64,000 nt of DNA, taken from contig MNCI01011336.1 in assembly GCA_015680685.1 (NCBI GenBank), positions 669,705 through 733,704 of the forward strand, given 5' to 3'. Source of the DNA: Gnetum montanum. Its lineage: Eukaryota; Streptophyta; Gnetopsida; Gnetales; Gnetaceae. Shown piece by piece: positions 1 to 9,782 of the stretch (position 1 is its first letter; every line of letters begins with the position of its first letter). The notes beneath the pieces are model-generated. The model had not been told where the DNA came from. It worked only from the letters and a program-made list of their open reading frames with translations, and did no database searches. Made by a program: the position numbers and the translations under genes.

Positions 1-237
1 AGGGTTTAAAGCAATTGGTAGTGTTACTGGGTTAACTTGGGAAGATTCCATGATAAATGTGAATGGACTGGGATAGACGAATGAGGTTGGATCATAAGCA
101 GTTGTAGTGTGGGGTGACACAAGCTTAGTGTGATCAATATGGATGAAGAGACTCAAATGGGCAAGATGGATGAGTTTTGATAGGTAGTGAGGTTTTAATC
201 AATAACAAGAAAGTGCCCTCCTTCTAGCGCCAAAAAC
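1..237 (-). mobile_element. Element D, internal region just after its 5' LTR (runs off window)
   Basis: On the minus strand this follows the CA end of the D LTR. It starts with a short T-rich spacer and then a primer-binding-site-like sequence, and continues past the left edge. No coding region is visible in these 237 bases, so the lineage of D cannot be decided from this window. Confidence 0.7.
213..232 (-). promoter_or_regulatory. Putative primer binding site of element D
   Basis: Read on the minus strand, TGGCGCTAGAAGGAGGGCAC lies five bases after the LTR terminus. A TGG start a few bases inside the 5' LTR is what is expected for a retrotransposon primer site matching a tRNA 3' end. I have not assigned the tRNA. 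Confidence 0.6.
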
Positions 238-918
238 TGTACTGACCTAAATCATCGGTGTAAGGCTGGAAGGGAAACAAATACCGAGAGATCGTTGGGC
301 AGGCACAGCTGACTCTGCCTTCGCTTGAGGGTAAGCTAGAAAAGGGAACGAAGGCAGAGTGCCTTGGATGGTTTGCACGCAAATCAACCAAGGACTTCCC
401 CGAGCGTAAGCTACGGCTAGTGCTGGGGTTATCGTAAACAGAATGTAAACGGAATGTAAACAATGATACGAAATGTAAATAAAGTGTACAGGATTATGAA
501 TAAAGCATAAACAAAGTTATATTTGTAAAGCATAAAAATAACTTTAAACAATGTGAATGGGAGGCAATAATGAAACTGTATTATATTGTTTTTTTTAAAA
601 AATGTGCACCGGTCAAAGCGTAGTTGCACAAGTGTGAATGGCAAGTCAAACGCCTAGCCCCGGAAAAATATGACACGATGATGTGATGATGTGAGAAGAA
701 CTTGGAAGCCAAAAATCGGATGTGCCGAGCACCCAAGGATTGCAAGTTCTATCCTCCTTTGGAATCGCCAATTTCTCCAATCTTTGCCTCTTCCAATCTT
801 CTTCTCCTTCTTGCTGCTTTTGCTTTGCTTCTCTTTGCCTCCTTTGTCTTTGTTCTTCTCTTGTTGTTCTTGTCTCTCTTGTTTGTTGCTTGTTGCCAAT
901 TTGTGTGAATTGGTAGGG

Positions 919-925
919 TATTTAT
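919..925 (-). promoter_or_regulatory. TATA-like box in the D LTR
   Basis: The minus strand reads ATAAATA here, about 860 bases from the LTR start. It divides a long repeat-bearing U3 from the downstream part, as in other LTRs of this window. Assigned by position and sequence only. Confidence 0.45.
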
Positions 926-1320
926 GGGGTTGGGCTAGGGTTTGGCTAGGGTTTTCTTTGACTAGGTTCAATGTATTTTACAATTTGTGGGTCATTCAAG
1001 CCCATAAAAAAATACAAATTAGAAATACAAACCCCCAACGATAAAATTTTTTTAAAAATTTAAAAAGATTAGTTCCAACTTGGCTCGCTTGGAAAAATTA
1101 TATTTCTTTTTTTTCTTTTTGCTTAATATTTGGCCTAATTTTGCATGGGCTTTCATATCCCTTTTCCATTTTATAGATTTCTTAAAAAAGAAAATCAAGA
1201 AGGATTAACACCGCCTCGCTTGTCTAGCATCCAGCGCGACTTGCAGTGTGACCTGTAGTGTGACCTCCAAAACTTGCAATTTTGGGCTGAAATCTGGAAT
1301 TTCTGAAGGTTGGGACCCAT

Positions 1321-1631
1321 AGTTATCAATAGTGGACCTTGAGGATGACTTACACCGTTAAAATCAAGTCATTTTGGCTTAGTTTTGGGGCTCTAAAAAT
1401 TGGTTACGCTGATCCTTACGCTGTGCAGCATCTGAAAAAATAACCCCAGCGTCACCAATTCAAAATGGCACATTTGAGGCCCAAATCTTGATTTTCTGGA
1501 GGCTGAGAGTTGCTACGGACCTTAATGAAGGTCATGGGGGGTCTTTGTGCTCAATTTCAGCCTGTTTTGACTCAATTTTGGGGCTCCAAAAGTTGGTGAC
1601 GCTGATCCTTACGCTGTGCAGCGTCTGTGGG
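1321..1631 (-). repeat. Diverged ~185-bp-spaced duplication inside the U3 of the D LTR
   Basis: Two blocks (about 1321-1432 and 1503-1631) share the order: a CATAG or CCTTAATG region, a 'tcaattttgg ggctc' region, then a near-identical ending CGCTGATCCTTACGCTGTGC. The spacing is about 190 bases. They look like an internal duplication of the LTR promoter region. Confidence 0.6.
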
Positions 1632-1859
1632 CCCTGAGGGGACCTTGCCTATTGAATTATGGACCATCAGGGGCTGTTTCAGAGGCCTCCAAGTTTGGTC
1701 ATGTTGTACTCATGTTGGGCAGCAGCATGAATTAGCTTGATTCTTGTCTAAAAGTGCTAGGCCAAAATTAGTGGTGTTTCAATCATCAAATACTTGTAAA
1801 TATAGCACATTATTAGGGATGAAGTAACAATAAACATTTTCCATGATGATTTTAAAATC

Positions 1860-2262
1860 CCAAGTTCCATAAGAAACTGAAAGATCAAGAACCCAAGAAA
1901 CTTGTGCTAAAGCATCAGGAATGTAGTTTTCATCTCTAGGAATATGTTATAATGTAATTAAATCAAATTCCTTGACTAATTCTTATATATATCTTGTATG
2001 CTCTCATTAAAGGGCCCTTATGTTCATAAACATTATTTCTTTGATTCACAATAAGTTGTAAATCACTGTAAATCTTCAATTTTTAAGATCAAAGTAAATA
2101 GTGTACTTTAGTTCATGGATTAAAGCTTCATATTTAGCCATGTTGTTTGTCATGGACTTTGAAAAATGAATGGCCTTAAGGTTTGGAGCTTCCCCAAGGA
2201 GAATTAACATAATTTTAGCTCCACATCCTTGATTTGATAAGGCTTCATCAATCCTAAGTACC
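1860..2262 (-). pseudogene. Element B: RNase H domain remnant (Tat-type, additional RNase H)
   Basis: The minus-strand translation starts WVLRIDEALSNQGCGAKI and runs to MTNNMAKYEALIHELKY. This matches the start of the plant Tat-lineage RNase H fold (WxLxxDGASNxxGxGA and NNxAEYEAL). It continues leftward as a decayed DLQLIVNQ...YEHKGPLM...AYK and an HIPR.EN..DALA-like tail with stops and frame breaks. The first catalytic Asp and the Glu of YEAL are present. Its upstream part lies beyond element A: when A and one CATGT copy are ignored, the reading frame runs straight from 10573-10913 into this domain. The left end is cut by element D. Decayed and non-functional. Confidence 0.8.
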
Positions 2263-2267
2263 CATGT
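2263..2267. other. Left target-site duplication of element A (CATGT)
   Basis: CATGT directly precedes the TGATGG start of the A 5' LTR and is repeated exactly at 10573-10577 after the ATCA end of the 3' LTR. Five bases is the normal duplication length for LTR retrotransposons. Confidence 0.93.
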
Positions 2268-2277
2268 TGATGGGACA

Positions 2278-2370
2278 CGATATCGCATGGGCCGCGATAT
2301 TGCATCCCACACAATATTGCGTACATGATATCGCATTGTCCCCCATGCCATTGCGTACACAATATCGCGG
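2278..2370 (+). promoter_or_regulatory. U3 array of CGATATCG-like near-palindromes, element A
   Basis: Copies read CGATATCG, GCGATATTGC, ACAATATTGC, TGATATCGC and ACAATATCGC, all within 95 bases and ending about 15 bases before the TATA box. The 3' LTR has only three (CGATATCG, GCAATATCAC, GTGATATCAC at about 9793-9835). The same kind of array sits at the same place in elements C and E. Confidence 0.75.
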
Positions 2371-2384
2371 TGTGCCACCAAGTC

Positions 2385-2393
2385 TATATATAA
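2385..2393 (+). promoter_or_regulatory. TATA box of element A 5' LTR
   Basis: TATATATAA directly follows the near-palindrome array and lies about 175 bases before the AATAAA signal. The 3' LTR has TATAAATAA at 9849-9857. The arrangement is the usual U3-R layout. Confidence 0.75.
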
Positions 2394-3113
2394 GAGGCGG
2401 CTCTCCCTTGTTTCACATCCTAGGCTTAGACCATAGTGAAACTCTGGCAATTTGACCTCTCCAGAGATAGATTAATTTCCATGTGCCTGTAGTAGGAACT
2501 CCAAAGTGAACAGATCTTTATTCGAGCAAATATTGTACCTGAACACAAGTTTGTGTACAGCAATAAAGATGAACTTCTTGGATAAACCTTGTAGTGCATG
2601 GAATAGGCTAATTATGATTTTATTTACTATTATTTATTATTCATTATTTAAATGCTTTATTAGTTCATTAAATCTCTCTCAACCCTTCTCTCCTAGTTAA
2701 GTGTCTCAGTACGACCACTTCAAGCACGTGCATTACGCTTGGTAATCCCAACAAAGACTAGCATTTGGTAGCCAAGGTTGCATTGGTTTAGGGTGTGAAC
2801 AATAAGTGGGAACAGATGCTGACACTAGGTTAATTAATGCTTAGTTAGTTAGTTAAAGTTAGTCAATTAGTCTCTTCACCCTTCACCTCAACAGCATAGG
2901 AGATAAAATAGAAAAGACATAAAAATCATATACCTCAAACTTACTTAATCATACAATCGTGAAAACTACAAGTAAGTCTAGGAAGACAACGAATGATTAA
3001 CCTTAAGTGTTCCATGAGGCATGTAAGCATTTAGTCTGTGGAGTTCAACCGGATCGCACGTGCTACGATCGTATTCATATGGTTGAGTGTAGGGGTACCT
3101 TGCCACTCATCAT

Positions 3114-3130
3114 TGGCACCATTACTGGGG
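3114..3130 (+). promoter_or_regulatory. Element A primer binding site (degraded tRNA-Asp type)
   Basis: TGGCACCATTACTGGGG starts two bases after the LTR. The intact plant Athila/Tat site complementary to tRNA-Asp is TGGCGCCGTTGCCGGGG. The four differences are all C-to-T or G-to-A, three of them at CpG-like positions, consistent with methylation-linked decay. Confidence 0.85.
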
Positions 3131-3260
3131 ACTAAGTGTTTGTGCGCTAAGTAGAACATAGGAAATTATCCACATCGTTGGGAGCTTAAAAGAACCTTAG
3201 GGTTAATTAAATGAAAAAAAATTTATATAATAGTTAAATAGCACACCAAATCAAATAACA

Positions 3261-5365
3261 ATGTCTTCTTCTAACAAGAGCAATTCACCACCTAGGGATC
3301 ATACAAGAAATAGTTGGCAACATCAAACACATAACCAAAATCTGCCAGTTCCTCAACAACATTGAATAGTCTATACTCATCCCGATGAGTATATTCCAAA
3401 TTTCACCTTTATCCTCCATTAGGATGAATAGCTGTGATGGAGAGACTTGCAAGGTAACACAGTGTTACCTCCCAGATCGGTTAGTCCCAAACATGCTCCT
3501 CCATGCTCTTGCACAGATCGGCATGACACAGCTATATGCTGAGTACATTATAGGTGATTTCAACACAAGGGATTACCATCCCACATCAGCACAATGTCTA
3601 AGGAACTTGAGGCAAGAGAGCCACCATACACTATTGAAGGGCAAAGGGGTCCCACACGTCCTAAGTGAAATCAGAGATGGTGAACCACTTATAATGGGTT
3701 CTCTATCAAATGATGTTCCCCCTCCTAATGATGATGAGGAGGTGGGGTATCAGAACCTACACTCCACAATACATAACATTGGTTCTGATCCCCATGAATG
3801 CCAATTGTTCACTAAGGGAACAACAACACATGACAAGGATGAGCACTTGGATCATCATCATGATTGGGGCCGTAGCAGCAGAAGAGAAGACAAGAAACAT
3901 CATCATGGCGATGGTTCTCCTTCTTCTTCCCCTTCATCACATCACTCACCCTCTCCTTCTACATCTAGGCACAACCACCAAGAGCATAATGGTGAGGATA
4001 CAGGTAGGCAAAATGAGAGACCTCAATGAGAGATTCGAAAGAGAGGACAAGGGCATGAACGAAGCGAAAGTAGGCAACAACGTAGACATCATAAACGTCA
4101 TGAAAGAGATGATCATGACGAGCCCCTACTTGCCACCTGAAGTATGCTAGATATAACGGAGGTAGTTAGAATACCAACAAGGCATCAAAAAGATAGCTGG
4201 ATCAAATGCTTGGACATGAATAATATCCCACAGTTTGAGGGGGGATACAACGCTGATCCGCAAAATCATTTATAGGAATTCCATGATGCCTGTGCTTAGA
4301 AAAATATAGAGAATGAGTGGCAGAAACTAAAGTTGTTTCCTAGGATACTCAAAAAGGAAGCAGAGAGTTGGTACCGATCCTTAGAGCCGAAAACCATTAG
4401 GAGATGGAGTATGATGTTAGAGTTGTTCAACGACAAGTACCAAACGTACTCGAGAGTGTCTAATTTGCATAAACAGATCCAAGGATGGAAAAATGGTAAT
4501 CACAAATCCTTGGATGCTACCATGGGCTGATACTATGCATTGTTACATCGTTGCTCGGGCCATGGTTATGCACAATGGGATCAACTTCGCCACCTCGTAG
4601 ATGGGCTAAGGTATGAAACTAGGAGAACCCTTGGGACTTATGCCCAAGGAAGACTATTAGAACTTAGATCCCATGAAATTCATTGCTTGCTGAAGCAAGT
4701 AGCCAAAGAAGAAGGGGAGCTACGGAAAAGAGAAAGTGTGGAAGAATATAACCGCGATCCTTCCCTTTGGAAGAAGGGAGTGAAATTTTGCGATGAGGAG
4801 GATGAGTCACCGCTTGAAGAGTTGGTGAATAGGAAAACCTTTCCACTTCAAAAGCTAACAACAGAAGTATCAACTAAGGTGGATCAATTGTGGGATTCTT
4901 TAGACTCTAGACTTGAAACTATCCTGAAAATTGTAGAGGAGTCTAAGGTGGAACGAGGTAGTAACTCTGATAAGAAAAAGAGGAGAGATGCAGACCACGC
5001 ATGTAACAATGGTAAGGGGAAAATTACTATCTCCGATGAGGTTGTGGATTCTGACATAAACAATGACGGTGGATGTGAGATCTACCAATATGACCATCCT
5101 AAGGGATGTTGTCCAATCATCTCACATCTACAAGAGTCTGGGATGTATGCACTCAACTTGACACTTAATAGATGGCAAACACCCCAAAGGTTACCTTATC
5201 CCCAAGGTAACCCAAGGTAGTTCCACCAACTGTTAACATACTATCCAAGTGGAACTCTACCATAACCCATCAAGCAACATCAGTAGTGGCAACACCCACA
5301 GTCATGGGGGATGCCACTGCCTAGATAGCAATACCCTTACTAGCAACATGATCTTTATGGCTATT
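3261..5365 (+). pseudogene. Element A gag (degenerate)
   Basis: A start at 3261 reads MSSSNKSNSPPRD; the same beginning occurs in element C at 55068. The N-terminal half has several stops and frame shifts, then a histidine- and serine-rich linker (about 3790-4020). From about 4147 comes the retrotransposon gag domain: NNIPQFEGGYNADPQNHL, KLFPRILKKEAESWYRSLEP and MMLELFNDKY. It continues as a long charged helical region to about 5110. A CCHC-like knuckle sits at 5074-5109 with its second Cys changed to Tyr (CEIYQYDHPKGC, against CEICQYNHPKGC in C). Stops occur at about 4274, 4298, 4528 and 5218. It cannot make a full gag. Confidence 0.88.
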
Positions 5366-5367
5366 AC

Positions 5368-6396
5368 GTGCAGCAGCTGATTTCTCCAAGTGACTCTATG
5401 GGTCACACAACTCCCCAACATCACTACCAAGTTTGGGAGTATTTTAGAAGGACTCATTCTCCTCCGGGATATGCTCTACATCCATACCATCCTCCAAATC
5501 CATCCGTCACTCTTCCACCGGTAGTTCCGTTACCACCTGCTCCAACAATGCAAGGGGAACTCCCCACTCAACTGCAGCAACATAACGCTACGAGAGCTGT
5601 AAATATTCAACCCACTGCTAGTTCTATCAACTGCAAGAAGAGAATACCTTTCTTCAAAATCAAAAGCCTAGAAAAGCTCTCACAACAACAAGTGGTTAAG
5701 TCTGTGCACACTCCTCCACCATCTAAGACTTCGAGGCTCCTTTCAGTCCAACAACAGAGCTTAATGCATACAGTTATGTTAACACATACCGTTACCGATT
5801 GGATCAAGGTAGGCCACCTTCCTAGGAAACTCTCTGATCCTAGAAGCCCCTTAATCTATCTACAAGTTACCAAGAATGAACCACATAAGGCTCTTCTTGA
5901 CTCAGGTTCCAAAGTGAACTTAATATCACGAGAAATGTATCAAGCTTGGAACCTGTCCCAACTTAAGAAGAGCAATATTCAACTTGATCTGGCTAACCAG
6001 TTCATCACCATTCCCTTGGGATTGGTGGAGGACATTGTTACCACTGTGTGTAGTTAGTCATACCCAACTGACTTCCTGGTGATAGAAGTCAACAGTAACA
6101 ACAAGGGCTTCCCAATTATAATGGGAAGGTCATGGCTGAGTACAATAGATGCGTACCTAGGGATCCATGATCTTTCCTTAGAGATATCCAAGATAAACAT
6201 TTATGGAAAGATCGAGAAGAAGAAAGTTCCATGCATCACATACAGTGACTCAAAGGGTGATGACATGGAGGAATGCTCAACATCTCCTTCATGCAACTGG
6301 TGTGCCCTAGAAACACAAATACAAAGGTGCCTGTATGTAGTAACCACACAAGTAGTGGACACCCCATGGTTGACAACTAGTCAAAAGAGCAACTGA
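5368..6396 (+). pseudogene. Element A aspartic protease region (degenerate)
   Basis: A Pro/Gln-rich linker (about 5480-5760) leads to a retropepsin-like domain. The catalytic triplet is in HKALLDSGSKVNLIS, with D-S-G at 5899-5907. The flap and C-terminal part read TIPLGLVEDI and GFPIIMGRSWLSTIDAYLGI, typical of the Athila/Tat protease. A stop at 6055-6057 splits the domain. The matching region of element C is 57144-58080. RT should follow within about 500 bases, but the sequence instead reaches the deletion junction at about 6542. Confidence 0.87.
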
Positions 6397-6537
6397 CCAA
6401 CATGCATGGAACAAACTAGGGAAACAACTCATGCTAACAACAAAGGCATAAACACATTAGAATATGAGCATCGCCAACTTCTACCCCTTAACCTAAAAAC
6501 ATCAATTGGGAGAAGTTGGACGCTTCTAAGAAATTCA

Positions 6538-6550
6538 AATAGGTGCTCAT
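6538..6550 (+). other. Junction of the internal deletion that removed RT-RNase H-integrase from element A
   Basis: Left of here A aligns with element C up to about 58389 (a shared AAATAGG after the protease). Right of here it aligns with C from about 61258 (TGCTCA.TATTT...CTCC..C...AGTCATGGGGGAGATGGCCACC). About 2.87 kb of pol present in C is therefore absent from A. There is almost no sequence overlap at the two break points. Confidence 0.85.
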
Positions 6551-7537
6551 TATTTCAAATATCTCCCTTTTCATTCAGTCATGGGGGAGATGGCCACCTA
6601 TGCTGATCATTAGAGGCCCTCAATTCTTTTTAGTTTTTGGTTTACACATTTTTTTTACACGTTTTTGTTTTACACATTTTTTGTTTTACACATTTTTGTT
6701 TTATAAATTTCTTTAAATTTTCTTGTTTTTGTTTTACAACATCATTATACTTTTTCATTTCTTTATGTGCATGTGTGTGTGTGTGTTTTATCCATCCTGT
6801 AGGTTTGTCACCCAATAAGTGTTCTTCATGATGATATGAACTATTTCCCTATTGATTGCTAATGTTTGGTTTTTACCTTTAAATTATGATGTTGTTACTA
6901 AGGTATGTTTCTTTTGATGTCATAGGCAATGAGTCCACTTCATCCATTCATCCACAAAAGTCTATGGTCTCTCTTAGCTTGGAAATGTACAATCCCTTTC
7001 TAATAAGAACATTAATGAACTAGTGACTAGGTATTTCTCAAGCTAAGGAAGGAATCAAGGATTGAAAATGGTGTGACTTCAAGGGAACTTGATGCATTTG
7101 TGTTGGCCATTCTCTTGGGTGCTTGGATGTTTTCTTCTTGAGTTTTCTTACCATTCTGATGTTACCCAATTATCAGGAAACTGAGTCAATAAAAATAATA
7201 AGTCTTTGCATGGTGTGGTTCTCAAGCATAAAAACACAAAACACAAAAACAAAAAAAAAAATAACAAGAAAAAAAAAAGAGAAGAAAATAAGAATTCAAA
7301 GCACACCCCTTAGATAAAATAATCCCTTGGGCTATAAGCACTGGTTATGGAACTAAAATAAAAATGTTCCCTCTAACTAAGGCCCTCCTCGCTTCCCATT
7401 CTCTCCTCATGTGTTTCGTCCGAATGGTGATGGCTCTTGGGGGAGGCATTATTGTTATTTAAGTGGATGGATTGGCCGAATGCATTAATGCAAAATCACT
7501 AAATGTGGTTTGCTTGAGGTCAGCGTTGGAATGAGAT

Positions 7538-7542
7538 TTACC
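7538..7542. other. Left target-site duplication of solo LTR F (TTACC)
   Basis: TTACC precedes the TGAAACACC start of F and is repeated exactly at 8753-8757 after the F end. Element C is unbroken at the matching place (about 62150). Confidence 0.88.
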
Positions 7543-7687
7543 TGAAACACCACAAAATTTAGAGCTTAGTATTTGTCAGACACCAAGAAGGACCTTGGGA
7601 CCCACGAACGACATCGGCTGCATGAGATGTGACATACGGAAACCTTGGGGATCGCAACGCTTAATTTTCCCTAAGTGTGCAGTACCA

Positions 7688-8057
7688 GCGTATATGCCTA
7701 GCAGTACCAGCGTATACGCCCTGCATGCACGCATGACACTCCCAGCGTATACGCCCATCGTGGACATCCGGCCCACACGCCCAGTGTACACGCCTCGCCT
7801 ATACGCTCGATGCCACAGATGCACACGCCCGACGATGAAGTCTCAATGACAGCATGAAGATAACACCAAAGAGCAAGGATTGAAGCAAGTGGACATCCTT
7901 CAGCGTATACGCCCAGTGTATACACCTAGCACCCTCCAGCGTATACGCCCTGCATCCGCAGCGTATACGCCCGGCGTATACGCCCAGCACAGCATCTCCA
8001 CCCAAGTTCAAGTCAGCCTCATTCAGCGTATACGCCCACCTCATTCAGCGTATACGC
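7688..8057 (+). repeat. Array of the perfect palindrome GCGTATACGC in the U3 of solo LTR F
   Basis: Exact GCGTATACGC occurs at 7710, 7745, 7903, 7939, 7961, 7974, 8026 and 8048 (start positions). Most copies sit in a longer CAGCGTATACGCCC unit. Variants lie between them: GCGTATATGC (7688), GTGTATACAC (7916, also a perfect palindrome), a GTGTACACGC-like copy near 7785 and CCTATACGCT near 7798. Spacing is irregular (13 to 158 bases), so this is not a simple tandem repeat. The strands are equivalent because the unit is self-complementary. Confidence 0.93.
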
Positions 8058-8112
8058 CTGATAGATGTAATATGTTGTATTTTTGTAAAGTTTGTGCACC
8101 CGATCAATGCGC

Positions 8113-8156
8113 CACGTGTCTCCTAACCCAAGTCTAGTGTAACAACCTGTATATAA
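8113..8156 (+). promoter_or_regulatory. G-box and TATA box of solo LTR F
   Basis: CACGTG, the core bound by plant bZIP and bHLH factors, is at 8113-8118. TATATAA starts at 8150, about 95 bases after the last palindrome. The order palindrome array, G-box, TATA looks like a compact promoter. Function is inferred from sequence only. Confidence 0.6.
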
Positions 8157-9770
8157 ACCCCGATTTCCCACTTCACCAGGGGTTGGCAAAAAAATCCCGA
8201 AGCACACCAAAGAACATTTACGCTGCGTACAAGAGCTGAAACCCTCTTATGCTGGAGAGCCCTGTAAGCTGTACATACAGTCTCTACGCTCCGCTTGTCT
8301 TTCGAACCAGTCGAGTCATCCCTGCATACGCCGGGGCTTTTCGTCCGCCTTGTGTTCCCTCACGACTACGTTAGACCGGTGCACTGTACTTTGACTATGT
8401 AATACCATTGTTTACATTTACTGCATAAGATTGTTTACATTTTACAGTTTTACGTCAACTTGGCCCACATATTCTGTTCACGCCCGTTTACGCTCACGCT
8501 CTGTTCGCATTTGTTTAACGCCGTTTACGCTTTGTTTACGCTCACTACATCGTTTACGCATAACCCAGCGTATAGCACTTTGCATACGCGCAGGGAAATC
8601 CTTGTCTGATCCGCGTGCGGACCACCCAAGGTACTCTACCTTCATGCATTCCAGCTCGCCCTCAGGTGAAGGCAGGGTCTTCTGTTCTCGTCCTGCGATC
8701 CCACGGTCTCTGTTTTCCTTCCAGCTGGAGACCCACGATTTCAGGAGGTACATTACCAAGTCACATTAATCATGAAACACACAAGGGGTATACACCACCT
8801 TGTTCTTGAGACTCCATTCCATTCTCTCCTTTCAATCATTCTTCCCCCATCTATAACCTCATTTTTGGTTGTATCATTAATTTATATTCTGGTAGGTGCA
8901 TTGTTTTCTTTTTGGTAAATTCTTGTAGTTAAGACTTTAACTCTTGTTTCAAAGGACATTCCCAGAGCCTATGGACTCTTTGAATGTGGGTTTGTTAGGG
9001 CATTAAGGGCATGAGCCTGCTTTGGGAAGGACCCACTGGCATTCCTATTTGATGCATTTGTTAAATTCTTTCCCTTAACATTTTCGCAATCCACTTTATT
9101 TTGTTCATTTCCATCTTAACATCCATTTCATTGACGTAATAGTTGTCTCTTTTTCTTCATCTTTCTTGTTTTTTTTTCTTTTCCATTCTCTTGCTACTGA
9201 AGGTTTACAATTAGTCATGGGGGTACAGGGGCCTAATTTTTTTGATTTTCTCCTAGCCCCTACACCTTCGGTAGTCACCATTAATACATCTCCAGATCCG
9301 CAATCAGCCATACCACAACCCAGCCAATGGACCTTTCACTGAGGCAAGGTACCAATTACATGATGATTCACTTACCCTTGCTAATACAAGACTGTGTTGT
9401 GTGTGCAGATGGTAATCATACAATAATAGATTGGATTTGGAGGGAACACTTGGAATGGATCGGTGCTGAAGCAGCTATGCAAGGAATGAGATCGATGATG
9501 TACTTACGGATGGACAACAAAAGGCGCAATCCTAGCATTGGCAGCAATAGACTTCTTTTCTCTTCTCTCTTCTCTCTCAGCTGCCACATGAGGCCTAATG
9601 TCAAATGTATAAGGTGTTCACTCTTATTATCATGAACACTAGTTTTGTCATATCTTGTAATGATGATCCATTCACATGTCATCCCATTCATCCCATTAGT
9701 TCCATTTGAGTCAATAGTCCCATACCTTTCTGATATTATTGTAAGGAACTCGAGGACGAGTTTTCATTCA

Positions 9771-9782
9771 GTCATGGGGGTA
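9771..9782 (+). promoter_or_regulatory. Polypurine tract of element A
   Basis: GTCATGGGGGTA lies directly before the TGATGG start of the 3' LTR. The same GTCATGGGGGTA stands before the 3' LTR of element C, and a close form before that of element E. Confidence 0.75.

Larger units (their letters stand above)
238..1781 (-). mobile_element. LTR of element D (5' LTR on the minus strand)
   Basis: On the minus strand this 1544-bp segment begins TGAAACACCAC and ends ACA directly before the primer-site-like sequence. Both ends match the solo LTR at 7543-8752: the first ~40 bases and the last ~200 bases align by eye, including a stretch that can be read as AGKSL..RA.HPR.S in both. A TATA-like ATAAATA lies at 919-925. 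The U3 part holds a duplicated block (about 1321-1432 and 1503-1631) ending in CGCTGATCCTTACGCTGTGC. A CT-rich stretch lies at about 770-900. The LTR is inserted in element B; the flank on its right is ATCAT, and the matching duplication would lie outside the window. Confidence 0.85.
1782..2267 (-). mobile_element. Element B, distal fragment between insertions D and A
   Basis: This is the part of the old minus-strand Tat/Retand-like element lying between the D LTR and element A. It holds the RNase H remnant and its tail. Integrase would be expected further along and is missing or lies left of D, outside the window. Confidence 0.75.
2268..3112 (+). repeat. Element A 5' LTR (845 bp)
   Basis: It starts TGATGGG and ends ACTCATCA, and aligns end to end with 9783-10572. 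The U3 has about five copies of a near-palindrome related to CGATATCG (2278-2370), followed by a TATA box at 2385-2393 and a polyadenylation-like AATAAA at 2562-2567. It is about 55 bases longer than the 3' LTR because it has extra repeat copies. Confidence 0.93.
7543..8752 (+). mobile_element. Solo LTR F (1210 bp) inserted in element A
   Basis: It starts TGAAACACCACAAAATTT and ends GGAGGTACA, with TTACC on both sides and no internal retrotransposon sequence. That is the footprint left when the two LTRs of an element recombine. Both ends match the D LTR (238-1781, opposite strand), so D and F belong to one family. The U3 carries eight perfect GCGTATACGC palindromes (7710-8057), then a CACGTG at 8113-8118 and a TATA box at 8150-8156. 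The part after the TATA is rich in TTTACGC motifs (about 8400-8560). Confidence 0.9.
6607..9782 (+). other. Element A 3' untranslated region (with solo LTR F inside)
   Basis: Without F this is about 1.97 kb, close to the 1.88 kb in element C, and it aligns along its length: TTTTACACATTTTTGTTTT runs near the start, AGGCAATGAGTCCAC, a CATGGTGTGGTTCTCA block, and GAGGACGAGTTTTCATTC before the purine tract. I see no open envelope-like protein. A (GT)n run lies at about 6770-6787 and an A-rich tract at 7230-7290. Confidence 0.75.

Noticed and set aside
691-1044. Open frame of 117 codons, Leu/Phe/Cys-rich
   Set aside because: It lies in the D LTR over a CT-rich stretch read in the antisense direction; low complexity explains the open frame.
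3385-4029. A separate 214-codon gene
   Set aside because: It is the broken N-terminal part of element A gag, with a His/Ser-rich linker; the same layout occurs in element C.
7688-8057. CRISPR-like array
   Set aside because: The repeat is a 10-base palindrome with irregular spacing inside a plant LTR; no cas genes and no uniform spacers.
7595-8210. Several overlapping open frames on both strands, repeating AYTLGVYAG- or RIRPVYTP-like words
   Set aside because: They are translations of the GCGTATACGC array in all frames, not proteins.
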